This document shows positions 27,056-36,086 of a stretch of 44,658 nt of DNA, piece after piece. Source of the DNA: Bacteroidota bacterium. GTDB taxonomy: Bacteria > Bacteroidota > Bacteroidia > NS11-12g > UBA955. The stretch's first letter is position 1, and every line of letters begins with the position of its first letter. The stretch spans positions 1 to 44,658 of the forward strand of contig JANXMZ010000003.1 of assembly GCA_025354385.1 (NCBI GenBank). Direction: 5' to 3'. A model generated the notes under the pieces. It saw only the letters and a list, made by a program, of their open reading frames with translations. It did no database searches and was not told the DNA's origin. The position numbers and the translations under genes are program-made.

Positions 27056-28318
27056 ATGAAAAGCAGACCCATTCGCATATTTGTTGTATTAGCCCTCATT
27101 TCCATACTCGGCATTGTGATTACACAGGTTTATTGGTTTAATAAAGCTTATCAAAACAATGAAGAAGAATTTAATAAAAATGCCAACATCGCATTTAGAG
27201 AGGTTGTAAAAGGCATTTTAAAATTTAATAGTAATACAACTGTTCCTGTAGATCCTGTTAAAAGATTGACTCCAAATTATTTTGCGGTAATGGTTAATGA
27301 TAAAATCAATGCTGGCCTTCTGGAGTATTATTTGCAAACCGAATTAAAGCGTTTCAATATACGGCAAGGCTTTGAATACAGTATTTACGATTGTGCGAAC
27401 GAAAAGATAGTTTATGGTGGGTATGTAGAAGGCGAAGGCAATTACTCCCCAAAAGAAAAAATCAATTTGCCGAAATGGAATGGAGACAATTATTATTTTA
27501 CGGTTTATTTTCCACACAAAGCCAGTGGAATTGTAAAACAAATGTCTTTGTGGTTGTATTCTTCAGCCATCATTATTATCGTAGTTATTTTTTTTAGCTA
27601 CAGTTTATTTGTAATCCTAAAGCAAAAAAGACTTTCTGAAATTCAACGCGATTTCATTAATAACATGGCACACGAAACCCGCACTCCGCTTGCCACTATC
27701 ACCATTTCAGCACAAACATTAAAAGACCCTTCCATTGTTCAAAACCCACAACGTTTATTGAATTACGCTACCATTATCATGGACGAAGCTGTAAAATTAA
27801 AAAACCAAATAGAAAGGGTACTATCTGTAGCCGATTCAGAGAGTGTAATGCAACTTAACAAGGAAAACTTTGATGTGCATTTACTCATTGAAAATGTAGT
27901 GCACCAATTGGTTCAGAGTACCAATAAAAAAGTTAATCTTAAATTCGACCCTATGGCCACCCATTCTGTTATTCATGCAGATAAATTGCATATTAGCAAT
28001 TTAATAGTCAACTTAGTTGACAATTCTATTAAATACAGTGGAGAGGAAGTGTCCATTCATATTAAAACTTCCAATAAAAATACCAAGTACATTGACCTAC
28101 AATTTAGTGATGATGGACAGGGCATATCTAAAGACTACCAAAAAAGAATTTTTGACAAGTTTTACAGAGTACCCACCGGCAATATACACAATGCCAAAGG
28201 TTTTGGGATTGGATTGAATTTTGTGGCACTAATTGCACGAGCTCATAAAGGCCATATTAAAGTAATAAGCGAAATTAATAGAGGTTCTGATTTTATTGTA
28301 ACACTTCCAACTATATGA
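27056..28318 (+). CDS. Membrane sensor histidine kinase
   Basis: Sensor of a two-component system, 420 aa. TM1 is at about 6-28. A periplasmic domain of about 130 residues follows (contains FNIRQGFEYSIYDC). TM2 is at about 167-188. The dimerisation/phosphoacceptor box NNMAHETRTPLATI carries His206. The ATPase domain has the N box LIVNLVDNSIKYS, G1 DDGQGI, F box FDKFYRVP and G2 GFGIGL. I use the ATG at 27056; a TTG four codons upstream lies inside the probable -7 element. It overlaps the response regulator gene by 4 nt (ATGA). The architecture resembles RprX-type kinases of Bacteroidota. The signal is unknown. Confidence 0.92.
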   Translation: MKSRPIRIFVVLALISILGIVITQVYWFNKAYQNNEEEFNKNANIAFREVVKGILKFNSNTTVPVDPVKRLTPNYFAVMVNDKINAGLLEYYLQTELKRFNIRQGFEYSIYDCANEKIVYGGYVEGEGNYSPKEKINLPKWNGDNYYFTVYFPHKASGIVKQMSLWLYSSAIIIIVVIFFSYSLFVILKQKRLSEIQRDFINNMAHETRTPLATITISAQTLKDPSIVQNPQRLLNYATIIMDEAVKLKNQIERVLSVADSESVMQLNKENFDVHLLIENVVHQLVQSTNKKVNLKFDPMATHSVIHADKLHISNLIVNLVDNSIKYSGEEVSIHIKTSNKNTKYIDLQFSDDGQGISKDYQKRIFDKFYRVPTGNIHNAKGFGIGLNFVALIARAHKGHIKVISEINRGSDFIVTLPTI

Positions 28319-29007
28319 AACCAATACCAACAAAAGCGAGAATATTACTGGTAGAAGATGATACTAGTTTGGGCTATGTGATTAAAGATAATTTTGAACA
28401 AGACCAACTTGACGTATGCCTTTGCGAAGATGGAGAATTGGCATTCCAGGCTTTCGAAACCAACCCATTTGACTTATGTGTATTGGACATTATGTTACCA
28501 AAATTAGATGGGTTTACACTCGCTCAAAAAATCAGAAGCATTAACAAAGACATTCCTATTATTTTTCTGACTGCAAAAAGCATGAAGGAAGACAAAATCA
28601 ATGGTTTTCAAATTGGGGCAGATGATTACATGGTGAAGCCCTTTAATATCGAAGAGCTTTTACTACGAATAAAAGTATTCTTAAAGCGCTCTGTCAAGGA
28701 ATCTATGACTGATTTTTACAAACTAGGGGCTTATAATTTCAACCATCCAAATTTGGAACTATTGCATGCAGACCAAATAAAACATTTGACCCAAAAAGAG
28801 GCCGACCTCTTAAAACTCTTATGCGAACAGCAGGATAAGGTTGTGAAGCGAGAAGAAATATTAACAAAAATATGGGGCAATGACGATTATTTTGCGGGTC
28901 GCAGCATGGATGTTTTTATTTCAAAACTTAGAAAATACCTATCACATGACTTACAAATTGAGATTATCAATTATCATGGAATAGGCTTTAAAATAAAAGT
29001 TAATTAA
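28315..29007 (+). CDS. OmpR/PhoB-family response regulator
   Basis: DNA-binding partner of the kinase just upstream; 230 aa. In the receiver domain (about 8-122) the acidic pair is Glu14/Asp15, the phospho-acceptor is Asp58 in CVLDIMLP, the conserved Thr86 is in FLTAKS and Lys108 is in YMVKPF. The winged-helix trans_reg_C domain (about 135-230) has LTQKEADLLKLL, a VKREEILTKIWG segment and the recognition region GRSMDVFISKLRKYL. It ends GIGFKIKVN. The start overlaps the kinase stop. The stop lies 2 nt from the stop of the convergent mutS2. Target genes are unknown. Confidence 0.94.
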   Translation: MKPIPTKARILLVEDDTSLGYVIKDNFEQDQLDVCLCEDGELAFQAFETNPFDLCVLDIMLPKLDGFTLAQKIRSINKDIPIIFLTAKSMKEDKINGFQIGADDYMVKPFNIEELLLRIKVFLKRSVKESMTDFYKLGAYNFNHPNLELLHADQIKHLTQKEADLLKLLCEQQDKVVKREEILTKIWGNDDYFAGRSMDVFISKLRKYLSHDLQIEIINYHGIGFKIKVN

Positions 29008-29009
29008 CT

Positions 29010-31430
29010 TTATTTCAACCTCACCAATGTAACCCCATCCCCACCTAATTGATCACTCTCATGTTCAAAATGTTTTACCAGATGATTGCCTTTCAAATGT
29101 TCTAAAATGAGTTTGCGCAGTATACCAAAACCACGACCATGAACAATTTTCAAATTGGAGTGGCCCAGCAAATGTGCATCTTCCAACCATTGTTGCAATT
29201 TCAAAATGGCCTCTTCGCCCCTCACACCTCTTAAATCTAAATCGATGCTAAAGCTACTTTGTTTTTCAAACAAGCGTGTATCAAAGGTGGCAATTTTAGA
29301 TTCCTTTTTCTGTGCAGTTTTACTTGTTTTATGCAGATCCGATAAAGGCACCCACATTTTCATGGCCCCAAATAATACATGTGCTTTGTCTTTCTTTATC
29401 GTTAATATTTCACCTGCAACATTGTTGTCGTTTTGCTTTACAATATCACCCACCTTCAAAGGTTCGGTAGATTTTATTTCCTGATTTTTTTGAGGCAAAG
29501 GCGAATGAATGATCGGCTTGGCAACTAACAAGGTTTCTTTAAAGTTGATTAAATCCGTTCTTGCATTTTTTGTTTTTTGCTTATCTGCCTTACTTTGTTG
29601 AATCACCTGTATGGTTTTTTCAATTTTTTGATTGGCATTGCTCACTATTTCAGAAGCTTTTGCTTTTGCCTCATTCAATATTTGTTGCTTATTTATGGAA
29701 AGTGCATCTTTTAAACCAGAGTAATCTTCTATCAGTTTATTTAATTTTTCTTCTCTGTCTGCAATGCGTTTATTGGCATCTGCTAATGCTGCTTTGTTCT
29801 TTTCATTCTCGGCAATCAGTTCCTCCAAATCAATGTGTTGTTTCCATTGATTAATTTTTTTTGCTCTATCGATAATGTGTTTGTCAATGCCCACTTTTGT
29901 AGAAACTTCCAAAGCAAAAGAACTTCCTGGTTTGCCCAATTCTATGGCAAATAAGGGTTCCAGTTTAGCAACATCATACATCATTCTTGCATTTTGAACA
30001 CCAACTGTATTGCCTGCCCAAGCTTTTAAATTACCAAAGTGAGTGGTTACTAAACCAAAGGCTTTGCTATTGTGCAAATTTTCTAGAATTGCTTGTGCAA
30101 TGGTGCTGCCAATAGAAGGATCGGTACCATTTCCCAACTCGTCTATTAAATACAAAGTTTCTTCAGTGGCATTGGCCATTAGGTACTTCATATTCATTAA
30201 GTGACTGCTGTATGAACTTAAATTATTCTCTATGGATTGATTATCGCCTATATCTATAAAAAGTTGCGCATAAATGGGCAACTTGCTACCATTGTCAGCA
30301 GAAACTGGCAATCCACATTGATACATGTATTGCAACAAGCCTATCGTTTTAAGTGCAATACTTTTACCTCCAGCATTTGGCCCCGAAATAATCACCATGT
30401 TACAACCTTCCTCAACATGAAAATTCAGTGGTACTAATTTTTTATTATCCTTTTGCAATAGCATATAAAGCATAGGATGTCGGGCATTCACCAAATTTAT
30501 TTCATCCTGCTGTTTTGCCTCTAAAGGCTCAATAGCATTTATTTTCGAAGACAATATTGACTTTGAATAAGTGGTATCTAAAAAAACTGTATGCTGTATA
30601 TGTTGCCAAATATTTTGTTTGTATGGCGCCAAATCGGCAGTTACCTGTTTTAAAATGCGTTCAACTTCCTTTTTCTTTTCAAATGAAAGTTCCTTCAATG
30701 CGTTATTTTCTTCGAAGCACTCAATGGGCTCTATGTATAAAAATTTACCACTTTGCGAATCATCGTGCACAAAGCCTTGAATCTTTTTTTTATGCTCCGC
30801 AATAATGGGAATCACCAATCTTTCATTTCGAATGGTTATTTCGGTATCACCCGCCCAGCCATTTTTTTTTGCCAGCTCATATTTAGATAGTAAAATTTTT
30901 CTAACCTCCTTTTCCTTTGCAGTTATTTGCTTATGTATTTGCCATAAGGCAGGAGAAGCATCGGGCTTAAGTTTGCCTTCTTTATCAATTACCCTTTGCA
31001 ATAAATTGATACAAATTATCAGATCCTTTAAATTCGCTTGTGAGGCCTTCAAATTCAACAAGACCTCCATCTGTTCGTTAATTGCCTTAAAGTTCGCCTG
31101 CATGGCTGTAAGCGACAAAAAAAGCATTTGCAATTCGTCTTCATACAACATGGTGCCCTCAATATCTAGCTTTTGTAAGGCATTTAGCAATTCATCCAAA
31201 TTTTCTGGTAGTTGCAGCACATAGCCACTGCTGCTTAATTCATTAATTTCACTTATCTGTCGTATGCTTTTATGAATGGCCACACGGTCTGTTTGAAACC
31301 TTATTTTATCAATGCTCTGTTTGCCAATATCTGTTTTACAGTATTGCACCAATAGGTTTTTTATTTTGTCGAACCCCAGTTTTTCTTCAATATTCTGAGG
31401 ATATAATTTTATAGTCGTATTTGGTTTCAA
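29010..31430 (-). CDS. mutS2: MutS2-family ATPase with Smr domain
   Basis: 806 residues. MutS2 proteins act in recombination control and, in Bacillus, in rescue of collided ribosomes. An N-terminal MutS core/clamp region precedes the ATPase, with Walker A SGPNAGGKS near 346-354 and Walker B YLIDELGNGTDPS near 420-435. A long coiled-coil (KOW-linked region, about 515-640) comes next. The C-terminal Smr domain (about 728-806) has LDLRG and the HGRGFGILR motif. The start is probably the TTG at 31428-31430: no in-frame ATG occurs upstream before the stop, and the family N-terminus KLYPQNIEEKLGFDKI follows within ten residues. It is the last gene of the bamD operon, 20 nt after aroA. Confidence 0.92.
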   Translation of the reverse strand: MKPNTTIKLYPQNIEEKLGFDKIKNLLVQYCKTDIGKQSIDKIRFQTDRVAIHKSIRQISEINELSSSGYVLQLPENLDELLNALQKLDIEGTMLYEDELQMLFLSLTAMQANFKAINEQMEVLLNLKASQANLKDLIICINLLQRVIDKEGKLKPDASPALWQIHKQITAKEKEVRKILLSKYELAKKNGWAGDTEITIRNERLVIPIIAEHKKKIQGFVHDDSQSGKFLYIEPIECFEENNALKELSFEKKKEVERILKQVTADLAPYKQNIWQHIQHTVFLDTTYSKSILSSKINAIEPLEAKQQDEINLVNARHPMLYMLLQKDNKKLVPLNFHVEEGCNMVIISGPNAGGKSIALKTIGLLQYMYQCGLPVSADNGSKLPIYAQLFIDIGDNQSIENNLSSYSSHLMNMKYLMANATEETLYLIDELGNGTDPSIGSTIAQAILENLHNSKAFGLVTTHFGNLKAWAGNTVGVQNARMMYDVAKLEPLFAIELGKPGSSFALEVSTKVGIDKHIIDRAKKINQWKQHIDLEELIAENEKNKAALADANKRIADREEKLNKLIEDYSGLKDALSINKQQILNEAKAKASEIVSNANQKIEKTIQVIQQSKADKQKTKNARTDLINFKETLLVAKPIIHSPLPQKNQEIKSTEPLKVGDIVKQNDNNVAGEILTIKKDKAHVLFGAMKMWVPLSDLHKTSKTAQKKESKIATFDTRLFEKQSSFSIDLDLRGVRGEEAILKLQQWLEDAHLLGHSNLKIVHGRGFGILRKLILEHLKGNHLVKHFEHESDQLGGDGVTLVRLK

Positions 31431-31450
31431 TGGAGATGCTTGTGATGTAA

Positions 31451-32683
31451 TTAATTAGAAATAAAACCCAGGTCTCTAAACATTTTCCAATAAGTTGGAA
31501 ATGACTTTTGAACCACTGTTTCATCTTCTATGATAATGTCTTTTTGGAATGCAAAGATACTACATGCCATGGCAATGCGGTGATCGTTGTATGTCTTGAA
31601 AAAATAATTCTCTTTAACCTGGTTGTTAAAATTTAAATGTAATTCATCGTCTTGTACAATATTTATTTCGGCTCCTGTTTGTAAAAGATTTTCTTGCATG
31701 GCTTTTATACGATTACTTTCTTTCAACACCAGATTTTTTACCCCAGTAAACTTTGATTTGATTTTCAAATAGGCACAAACAGCAGCAATAATTGGAAATA
31801 AATCGGGTGTATTGGTAAAATCAAATTTCAAGTCTTGTGGTGTATTCGACAAGGTACTTTTAAATGACACACCTTGAACCTCGCCAAATTTGGTTGAATT
31901 AACGATAAGACCCATGTTGCTAAAAAAATCGGCTATGGCCTTATCTCCTTGCTTTGACTTTAAATCCAAATATCTCATTCCTAAAGAACAATCTATAGCA
32001 GCGCTCCAAGCAAAAACAAAAGCAGCGGCACTCCAGTCAGCCTCTACTAGCAATAATTTATTGGTATAATATTCCCCTTTAAATATGCGATAAGCATTCT
32101 CAGTTTTCTCCACTTTTACCATGCCCTCTTGCATACAAGCAATGGTTAAATCAATATAAGATTCAGAATTTTTTTTCCCGTTTTGTAGGACGGTTAATCC
32201 GTTATCAAAGTATGGGGCTATTAGTAATAATGCACTTACAAACTGGCTACTAAGTTCTCCTTCAATAATAACTTCGGTTTTACTTTTATTCACTCCCTCT
32301 TCAATTTTCAGAGGCAAGCTTCCTTCATTTTCAAGATATACAATTCGACAACCAAGTTGACTAAGTGCATTTACTAACGGTGAAATAGGTCTTCTTTTCA
32401 AACCCTCGCTCCCCGTAATTGTTACCTTCAAATTTCTTAATGCGGCATAAGCCAGAAAAAAACGCATTGGCGTTCCAGCATCTTCAAAATCTATCACCTC
32501 CTCTGCACTGACCAGGCCTTTTTGTAAAACCAAAGTGTCATTGCTTTTGGAAATATTTGCTATTTCAATCGGTTCAAATGCCAATGCCTGCATAATGAGA
32601 TACCGATGGCTAATACTTTTTGAAGACGGCAAATCTATTTGTGCAACAATACGATCAATCTTAATACATGGAATTTTAAGCAT
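31451..32683 (-). CDS. aroA: 3-phosphoshikimate 1-carboxyvinyltransferase (EPSP synthase)
   Basis: Transfers the enolpyruvyl group of PEP to shikimate-3-phosphate, the sixth shikimate step. I start it at the ATG at 32683 (410 aa): the frame opens 22 codons earlier inside aroB, but those residues do not resemble the family, whose normal N-terminus begins shortly before LPSSKSISHR (Lys22, Arg27). Other signature blocks: DAGTPMRFF (for the usual AGTAxRF), RRPISPLVNAL, WSAAAF, KESNRIKAM and YNDHRIAMA near the C-terminus. It overlaps the end of aroB by 8 nt. Ser20 stands where many enzymes have Gly (usual LPGSKS), so this follows the shorter Bacteroidota form. Confidence 0.92.
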   Translation of the reverse strand: MLKIPCIKIDRIVAQIDLPSSKSISHRYLIMQALAFEPIEIANISKSNDTLVLQKGLVSAEEVIDFEDAGTPMRFFLAYAALRNLKVTITGSEGLKRRPISPLVNALSQLGCRIVYLENEGSLPLKIEEGVNKSKTEVIIEGELSSQFVSALLLIAPYFDNGLTVLQNGKKNSESYIDLTIACMQEGMVKVEKTENAYRIFKGEYYTNKLLLVEADWSAAAFVFAWSAAIDCSLGMRYLDLKSKQGDKAIADFFSNMGLIVNSTKFGEVQGVSFKSTLSNTPQDLKFDFTNTPDLFPIIAAVCAYLKIKSKFTGVKNLVLKESNRIKAMQENLLQTGAEINIVQDDELHLNFNNQVKENYFFKTYNDHRIAMACSIFAFQKDIIIEDETVVQKSFPTYWKMFRDLGFISN

Positions 32684-33683
32684 GGAATAAACTCTTTTGA
32701 ATATCCGCAAAAGCCACCTGCACTTTGGTTCTACCCGCCCCAATTCCAATAGGCAAAGAAAATATTATTTTATGTTGTTCATTCTTTTTATCCATCAACA
32801 ACAAAGGTTCTATTGCCTCAATATCTTCGGCACTCAATTCCGTTTGTTCTGTATGCAATGCAATGTGATTAATGATAATATTCATTTCATCTTCATTAAT
32901 CAATTCCATAAAGAAGGCAATTCGGGTTTCCGCCATCATGCCTTTGGCAATAGCTAATCCATGCATGATTGGCTGCTCAATATTTAATCTGTAACTCTCG
33001 TAGGCGTGCCCTATCGTATGCCCAAAATTCAACAATTGGCGTTCACCCTTGTCATAAAGGTCATGAGATGTAATAGCATGCTTGGTTTCAGAACAAATTT
33101 TTATTAACTGCTCCAAAGGTTCACTGGCCTCTATTTTTTGAAACAATGTTTGATTGGCAATGATACCTATTTTTATCATTTCTGCGCCACCGCTTTTAAG
33201 TTCTTCTGTGGGCAATGTTTTAAGAAATACTGTATCAATAATAATAGCCTCTGGTAATGCAAAAGTTCCCAAATAGTTTTTATTTAAAAGAAAATCAATA
33301 CCTGTTTTTCCTCCAATGGCGGCATCTATCATCCCAAGCAATGTTGTTGGAATATTAATAAAATCAATGCCTCGCATATAAGTGGAGGCTGCAAATCCGC
33401 CAATGTCTGTTACCACCCCTCCTCCTAAATTAACTACAAGTGTGGATTTATTGGCTTTGAAATAAATTAATTTTTTTATGATATAGCCATAGGTTTCTAA
33501 ATTTTTAGACAATTCGCCAGCAGGAATAACGATGGTTTGTAAATCACCTCCAAATAAGGGCAAACAATACTTTTCGGTATGCACATCACAAATAAAGACA
33601 ATATGCTTTTTATGATGTCTTGAACAGAAATCAGTCAATTCATTTTTTACATGCTCAGTATAAAAAATTTGACCTTTCAACAT
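32676..33683 (-). CDS. aroB: 3-dehydroquinate synthase
   Basis: NAD- and metal-dependent cyclisation of DAHP to 3-dehydroquinate, the second shikimate step; 335 aa. NLGGGVVTDIGGFAASTYMRG lies near 84-104, then IPTTLLGMIDAAIGGKTGID near 109-128, KSGGAEMIKIG near 163, and the metal ligands in LNFGHTIGHAYE near 222-233 and HGLAIAKGM. The ATG at 33683 overlaps the porD stop by 1 nt (TGATG); a GTG one codon earlier is an alternative. It is translationally coupled to aroA downstream. Confidence 0.94.
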   Translation of the reverse strand: MLKGQIFYTEHVKNELTDFCSRHHKKHIVFICDVHTEKYCLPLFGGDLQTIVIPAGELSKNLETYGYIIKKLIYFKANKSTLVVNLGGGVVTDIGGFAASTYMRGIDFINIPTTLLGMIDAAIGGKTGIDFLLNKNYLGTFALPEAIIIDTVFLKTLPTEELKSGGAEMIKIGIIANQTLFQKIEASEPLEQLIKICSETKHAITSHDLYDKGERQLLNFGHTIGHAYESYRLNIEQPIMHGLAIAKGMMAETRIAFFMELINEDEMNIIINHIALHTEQTELSAEDIEAIEPLLLMDKKNEQHKIIFSLPIGIGAGRTKVQVAFADIQKSLFHA

Positions 33684-34603
33684 CACCCCTTTATTTTATC
33701 GTAAAAGATTTTATTGGCCGGATCCATTCTAGAGAGCAAGTCTACAGCCTTATTCTGTTCAGCAGTTGGTGCTTCCTTAAAAATTTCTATTAGTTCTTTA
33801 TACTTAGCATTAAAAAAGACCTTAATCATCATACTGTTAGGATAAATACGGGCAAGATCCTGAAAATTTTCGAGAGCTTTAAAAATGGCGTCTCTGCCTT
33901 TGGTAACATCTTTGTGCATAATATCCAAACCATTTAAATGGTAATCGAATAATGATTTTCGCAAAGGTTTATAGCGCTCGCTGGTTAAATTATCAATCAA
34001 ATAAAATCTATTTTTCAAACTTTTACCATCATTTGGTCGCCAACCATTCAATGTTTGTGAAGCATTTAATATTTCACGCGCCTTTTGAAAATAGGGTGTT
34101 CCAGCATTCAATGAATAGGTATCATAATTAAGCCCTAACACCACATTCACATAAAAAGCCAATACTCCAGTTAGGTTATAAACATTGGATCCCTGCTGAA
34201 ATTCCATGGCTTGAAACTCCTGATAAGTAAATTCCAAATCTTCGTCTAATTGATTAAAAAGAACAGTGGTATAAGTGCTGCCGTATACTGGCCGTGTTGC
34301 TTGAATTTGAATGGTTCCTGCAAAATTATTGGAGTTAAGTTCATATGTTGTTATATCAATTAAGATATTCATTTTGAACCTTTCTATAGTGGTTACTTTA
34401 TCGGCACACCACAATTTTTGATTAATGAATTGAGAGATAGACCCTTTTAAAGATTCAAAAATCTGGGTATTAGAAATTTGTACTTTTGGGTGAATAATGG
34501 TAATAGAAGCATCAATGTCTTGAGCTTTCAAAGCACTGACAAAAACAAGGAAACTTAAAAGCAAAACGCGCTTAATTTGATTTATAAAAGTTTTAATACA
34601 CAT
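33683..34603 (-). CDS. porD: T9SS-associated protein PorD (DUF4835)
   Basis: A 306-residue exported protein of the DUF4835 family, named PorD because loss of its Porphyromonas homologue affects type IX secretion; its exact role is not settled. The signal peptide (MCIKTFINQ...ALKAQ, about 1-28) is followed by DIDASITIIHPKVQISNTQIFESLK, the usual family start. FNQLDEDLEFTYQEFQAMEFQ lies near 115-135 and LAFYVNVVLGLNYDTYS near 148-164. The start overlaps the end of coaB by 22 nt. In many Bacteroidota this gene lies between coaBC and recN; here aroB follows it instead. Confidence 0.88.
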   Translation of the reverse strand: MCIKTFINQIKRVLLLSFLVFVSALKAQDIDASITIIHPKVQISNTQIFESLKGSISQFINQKLWCADKVTTIERFKMNILIDITTYELNSNNFAGTIQIQATRPVYGSTYTTVLFNQLDEDLEFTYQEFQAMEFQQGSNVYNLTGVLAFYVNVVLGLNYDTYSLNAGTPYFQKAREILNASQTLNGWRPNDGKSLKNRFYLIDNLTSERYKPLRKSLFDYHLNGLDIMHKDVTKGRDAIFKALENFQDLARIYPNSMMIKVFFNAKYKELIEIFKEAPTAEQNKAVDLLSRMDPANKIFYDKIKG

Positions 34604-35250
34604 GCTGCTATGTCTTTGGCTACTTCTTTTTTGGTTTTTAATGGAAATTCAAAAATAGCGCCATTTTTTAGAATTATTGTTATTTGATTGGTATCATGTT
34701 GAAAACCCGCACCTGCATCATTCAAGGTATTCAGTACTATAGCATCTGCATTCTTACTGATTAATTTAACCTTGGCATTCTCAAGTTCATTATGGTTCTC
34801 GAGTGCAAAACCAATGAGTATTTGATTTTCTCTTTTTTGCAATCCGAGGGTTTTGAGTATATCTGGATTTTTTACCAGATGGATGGTGAGGCTTTCCTCT
34901 TGCTTTTTTATTTTAGTTTCGCTATAATGCTCCGGTCGGTAATCTGCAACTGCGGCAGACATGATTGCAATGTCTATAGCAGAAAACAATTGTGTGCAAG
35001 TATTGAACATTTCTAGAGCAGATTCTATTTTAACAACTTTAACATTGGGGTGCGAAATAGTGATATTCACAGGACCGGAAATTAAGGTTACTTCTGCGCC
35101 CATATCTGCAAATAATTCTGCAATCGCATAACCCATTTTACCAGAAGAGTAATTGCCTATGAAACGAACAGGGTCTAACTTTTCGTATGTTGGTCCGGCA
35201 GTTACTAGAACTTTTTTACCGAAAAATGACAAATTAGGTAAGGTGCTCAA
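34582..35250 (-). CDS. coaB: Phosphopantothenoylcysteine synthetase domain (CoaB), separate ORF
   Basis: Joins cysteine to 4'-phosphopantothenate in coenzyme A synthesis. 222 aa correspond to the C-terminal half of a fused CoaBC: KKVLVTAGPTYEKLDPVRFIGNYSSGKMG near 12-40, then MSAAVADYRP near 94, KIKKQEESLTIHLVKNPDIL near 110 and FALENHN near 146. There is no ATG; the only plausible start is the TTG at 35248-35250, giving MSTLPNLSFFGKKV. A stop codon lies 9 nt upstream in this frame. It overlaps coaC by 17 nt in a different frame, so a split gene, a frameshift mutation or an assembly indel are all possible. Confidence 0.85.
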   Translation of the reverse strand: MSTLPNLSFFGKKVLVTAGPTYEKLDPVRFIGNYSSGKMGYAIAELFADMGAEVTLISGPVNITISHPNVKVVKIESALEMFNTCTQLFSAIDIAIMSAAVADYRPEHYSETKIKKQEESLTIHLVKNPDILKTLGLQKRENQILIGFALENHNELENAKVKLISKNADAIVLNTLNDAGAGFQHDTNQITIILKNGAIFEFPLKTKKEVAKDIAACVLKLL

Positions 35251-35779
35251 GGATGTATTTTAAAATTGTTTCTGGTTCTGCCATTCTTCCTTTGCCATTT
35301 AAGCCACTCGCCAATTCGCCTGATTCGGCATCTATTAAAATATTACCAAATTCTTCCAATGATTTAATATTTTTTTGAACTGCTGGGTGTAAATACATAT
35401 CCAAATCCATTGCAGGAGCGTAGAAAACGGGACATTTAGCAGAAAGGTAAGTAGCAGTTAGTAAATTATCGCAGAAACCATTGGCCATTTTGGCAATGGT
35501 ATTTGCACTCGCTGGCGCAATGATTAAAACATCCGCCCAAATCCCCAAATCTACATGGTTGTGCCATTCACCTGTTTCATTGATGAAAAAATCAGAAAGT
35601 ACTGGATTTTTACTAAGTGTAGAAAGTGTTACAGGGGCAATAAAATTCTTTGCTGAAGAGGTCATAATAATTTTAACCTCCGCCTGCTCTTTAATAAGTA
35701 AGCGCGTTAAAAAAGCCGCTTTATAGGCGGCTATACTACCGGATACACCAAGGATAATATGCTTATTCTTCAGCCTCAT
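35234..35779 (-). CDS. coaC: Phosphopantothenoylcysteine decarboxylase domain (CoaC), separate ORF
   Basis: FMN-dependent decarboxylation to 4'-phosphopantetheine. 181 aa with the ATG at 35779, which overlaps rpoZ by 17 nt; the frame is open 11 codons further but lacks family similarity there. Motifs: GVSGSIAAYKA near 11-21, catalytic His75 in WHNHVDLG, PASANTIAKMANG, PAMDLDMY (usual form PAMNxxM) and GELASGLNGKGRMAEPE near the end. Ser stands in place of the flap Cys seen in the E. coli enzyme (GELACG). The ORF stops just after GRMAEPETILKYILEHLT, about where a fused protein would continue into CoaB. Confidence 0.88.
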   Translation of the reverse strand: MRLKNKHIILGVSGSIAAYKAAFLTRLLIKEQAEVKIIMTSSAKNFIAPVTLSTLSKNPVLSDFFINETGEWHNHVDLGIWADVLIIAPASANTIAKMANGFCDNLLTATYLSAKCPVFYAPAMDLDMYLHPAVQKNIKSLEEFGNILIDAESGELASGLNGKGRMAEPETILKYILEHLT

Positions 35780-36086
35780 GATCAGGCAAACGATAATAAA
35801 TTTTACCGTCAATAAATTCCTGAGTAGCCACTAAAGTAGCTTTAGGTATTTTTTCGTAGTAAGCACTTATCTCAATTTGCTCTCTGTTTTCATGAACCTC
35901 TTCCAAGTTATCATGGTCTGTTGCAAACTCAGACAACTTACTTGATAGTTCTTCTTTCACCTGAGCTGAAATTTGGTTAGCTCTTTTAGCTATAACAACC
36001 GCAGATAAATACAAATTGCCGGAAATGCCTTCCAGTTCTTTTAAATTACGAGCCTCTGCACTAGAGGAGATTTTGGTATCTTTCAT
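35763..36086 (-). CDS. rpoZ: RNA polymerase omega subunit
   Basis: A 107-residue Bacteroidota-type omega that helps assemble and stabilise RNA polymerase. GNLYLSAVVIAKRANQIS near 23-40 is the conserved core, followed by KEELSSKLSEFA and the acidic ENREQIEISAYYEKIPKAT, then EFIDGKIYYRLPD. The start overlaps the bamD stop by 1 nt (TAATG). The bamD-rpoZ-coaBC-porD order is a conserved cluster in the phylum. Confidence 0.92.
   Translation of the reverse strand: MKDTKISSSAEARNLKELEGISGNLYLSAVVIAKRANQISAQVKEELSSKLSEFATDHDNLEEVHENREQIEISAYYEKIPKATLVATQEFIDGKIYYRLPDHEAEE

Noticed and set aside
32684..32749. 22-residue N-terminal extension of AroA
   Set aside because: It overlaps the aroB coding region and lacks family similarity; the ATG at 32683 gives the normal N-terminus and the usual short overlap.
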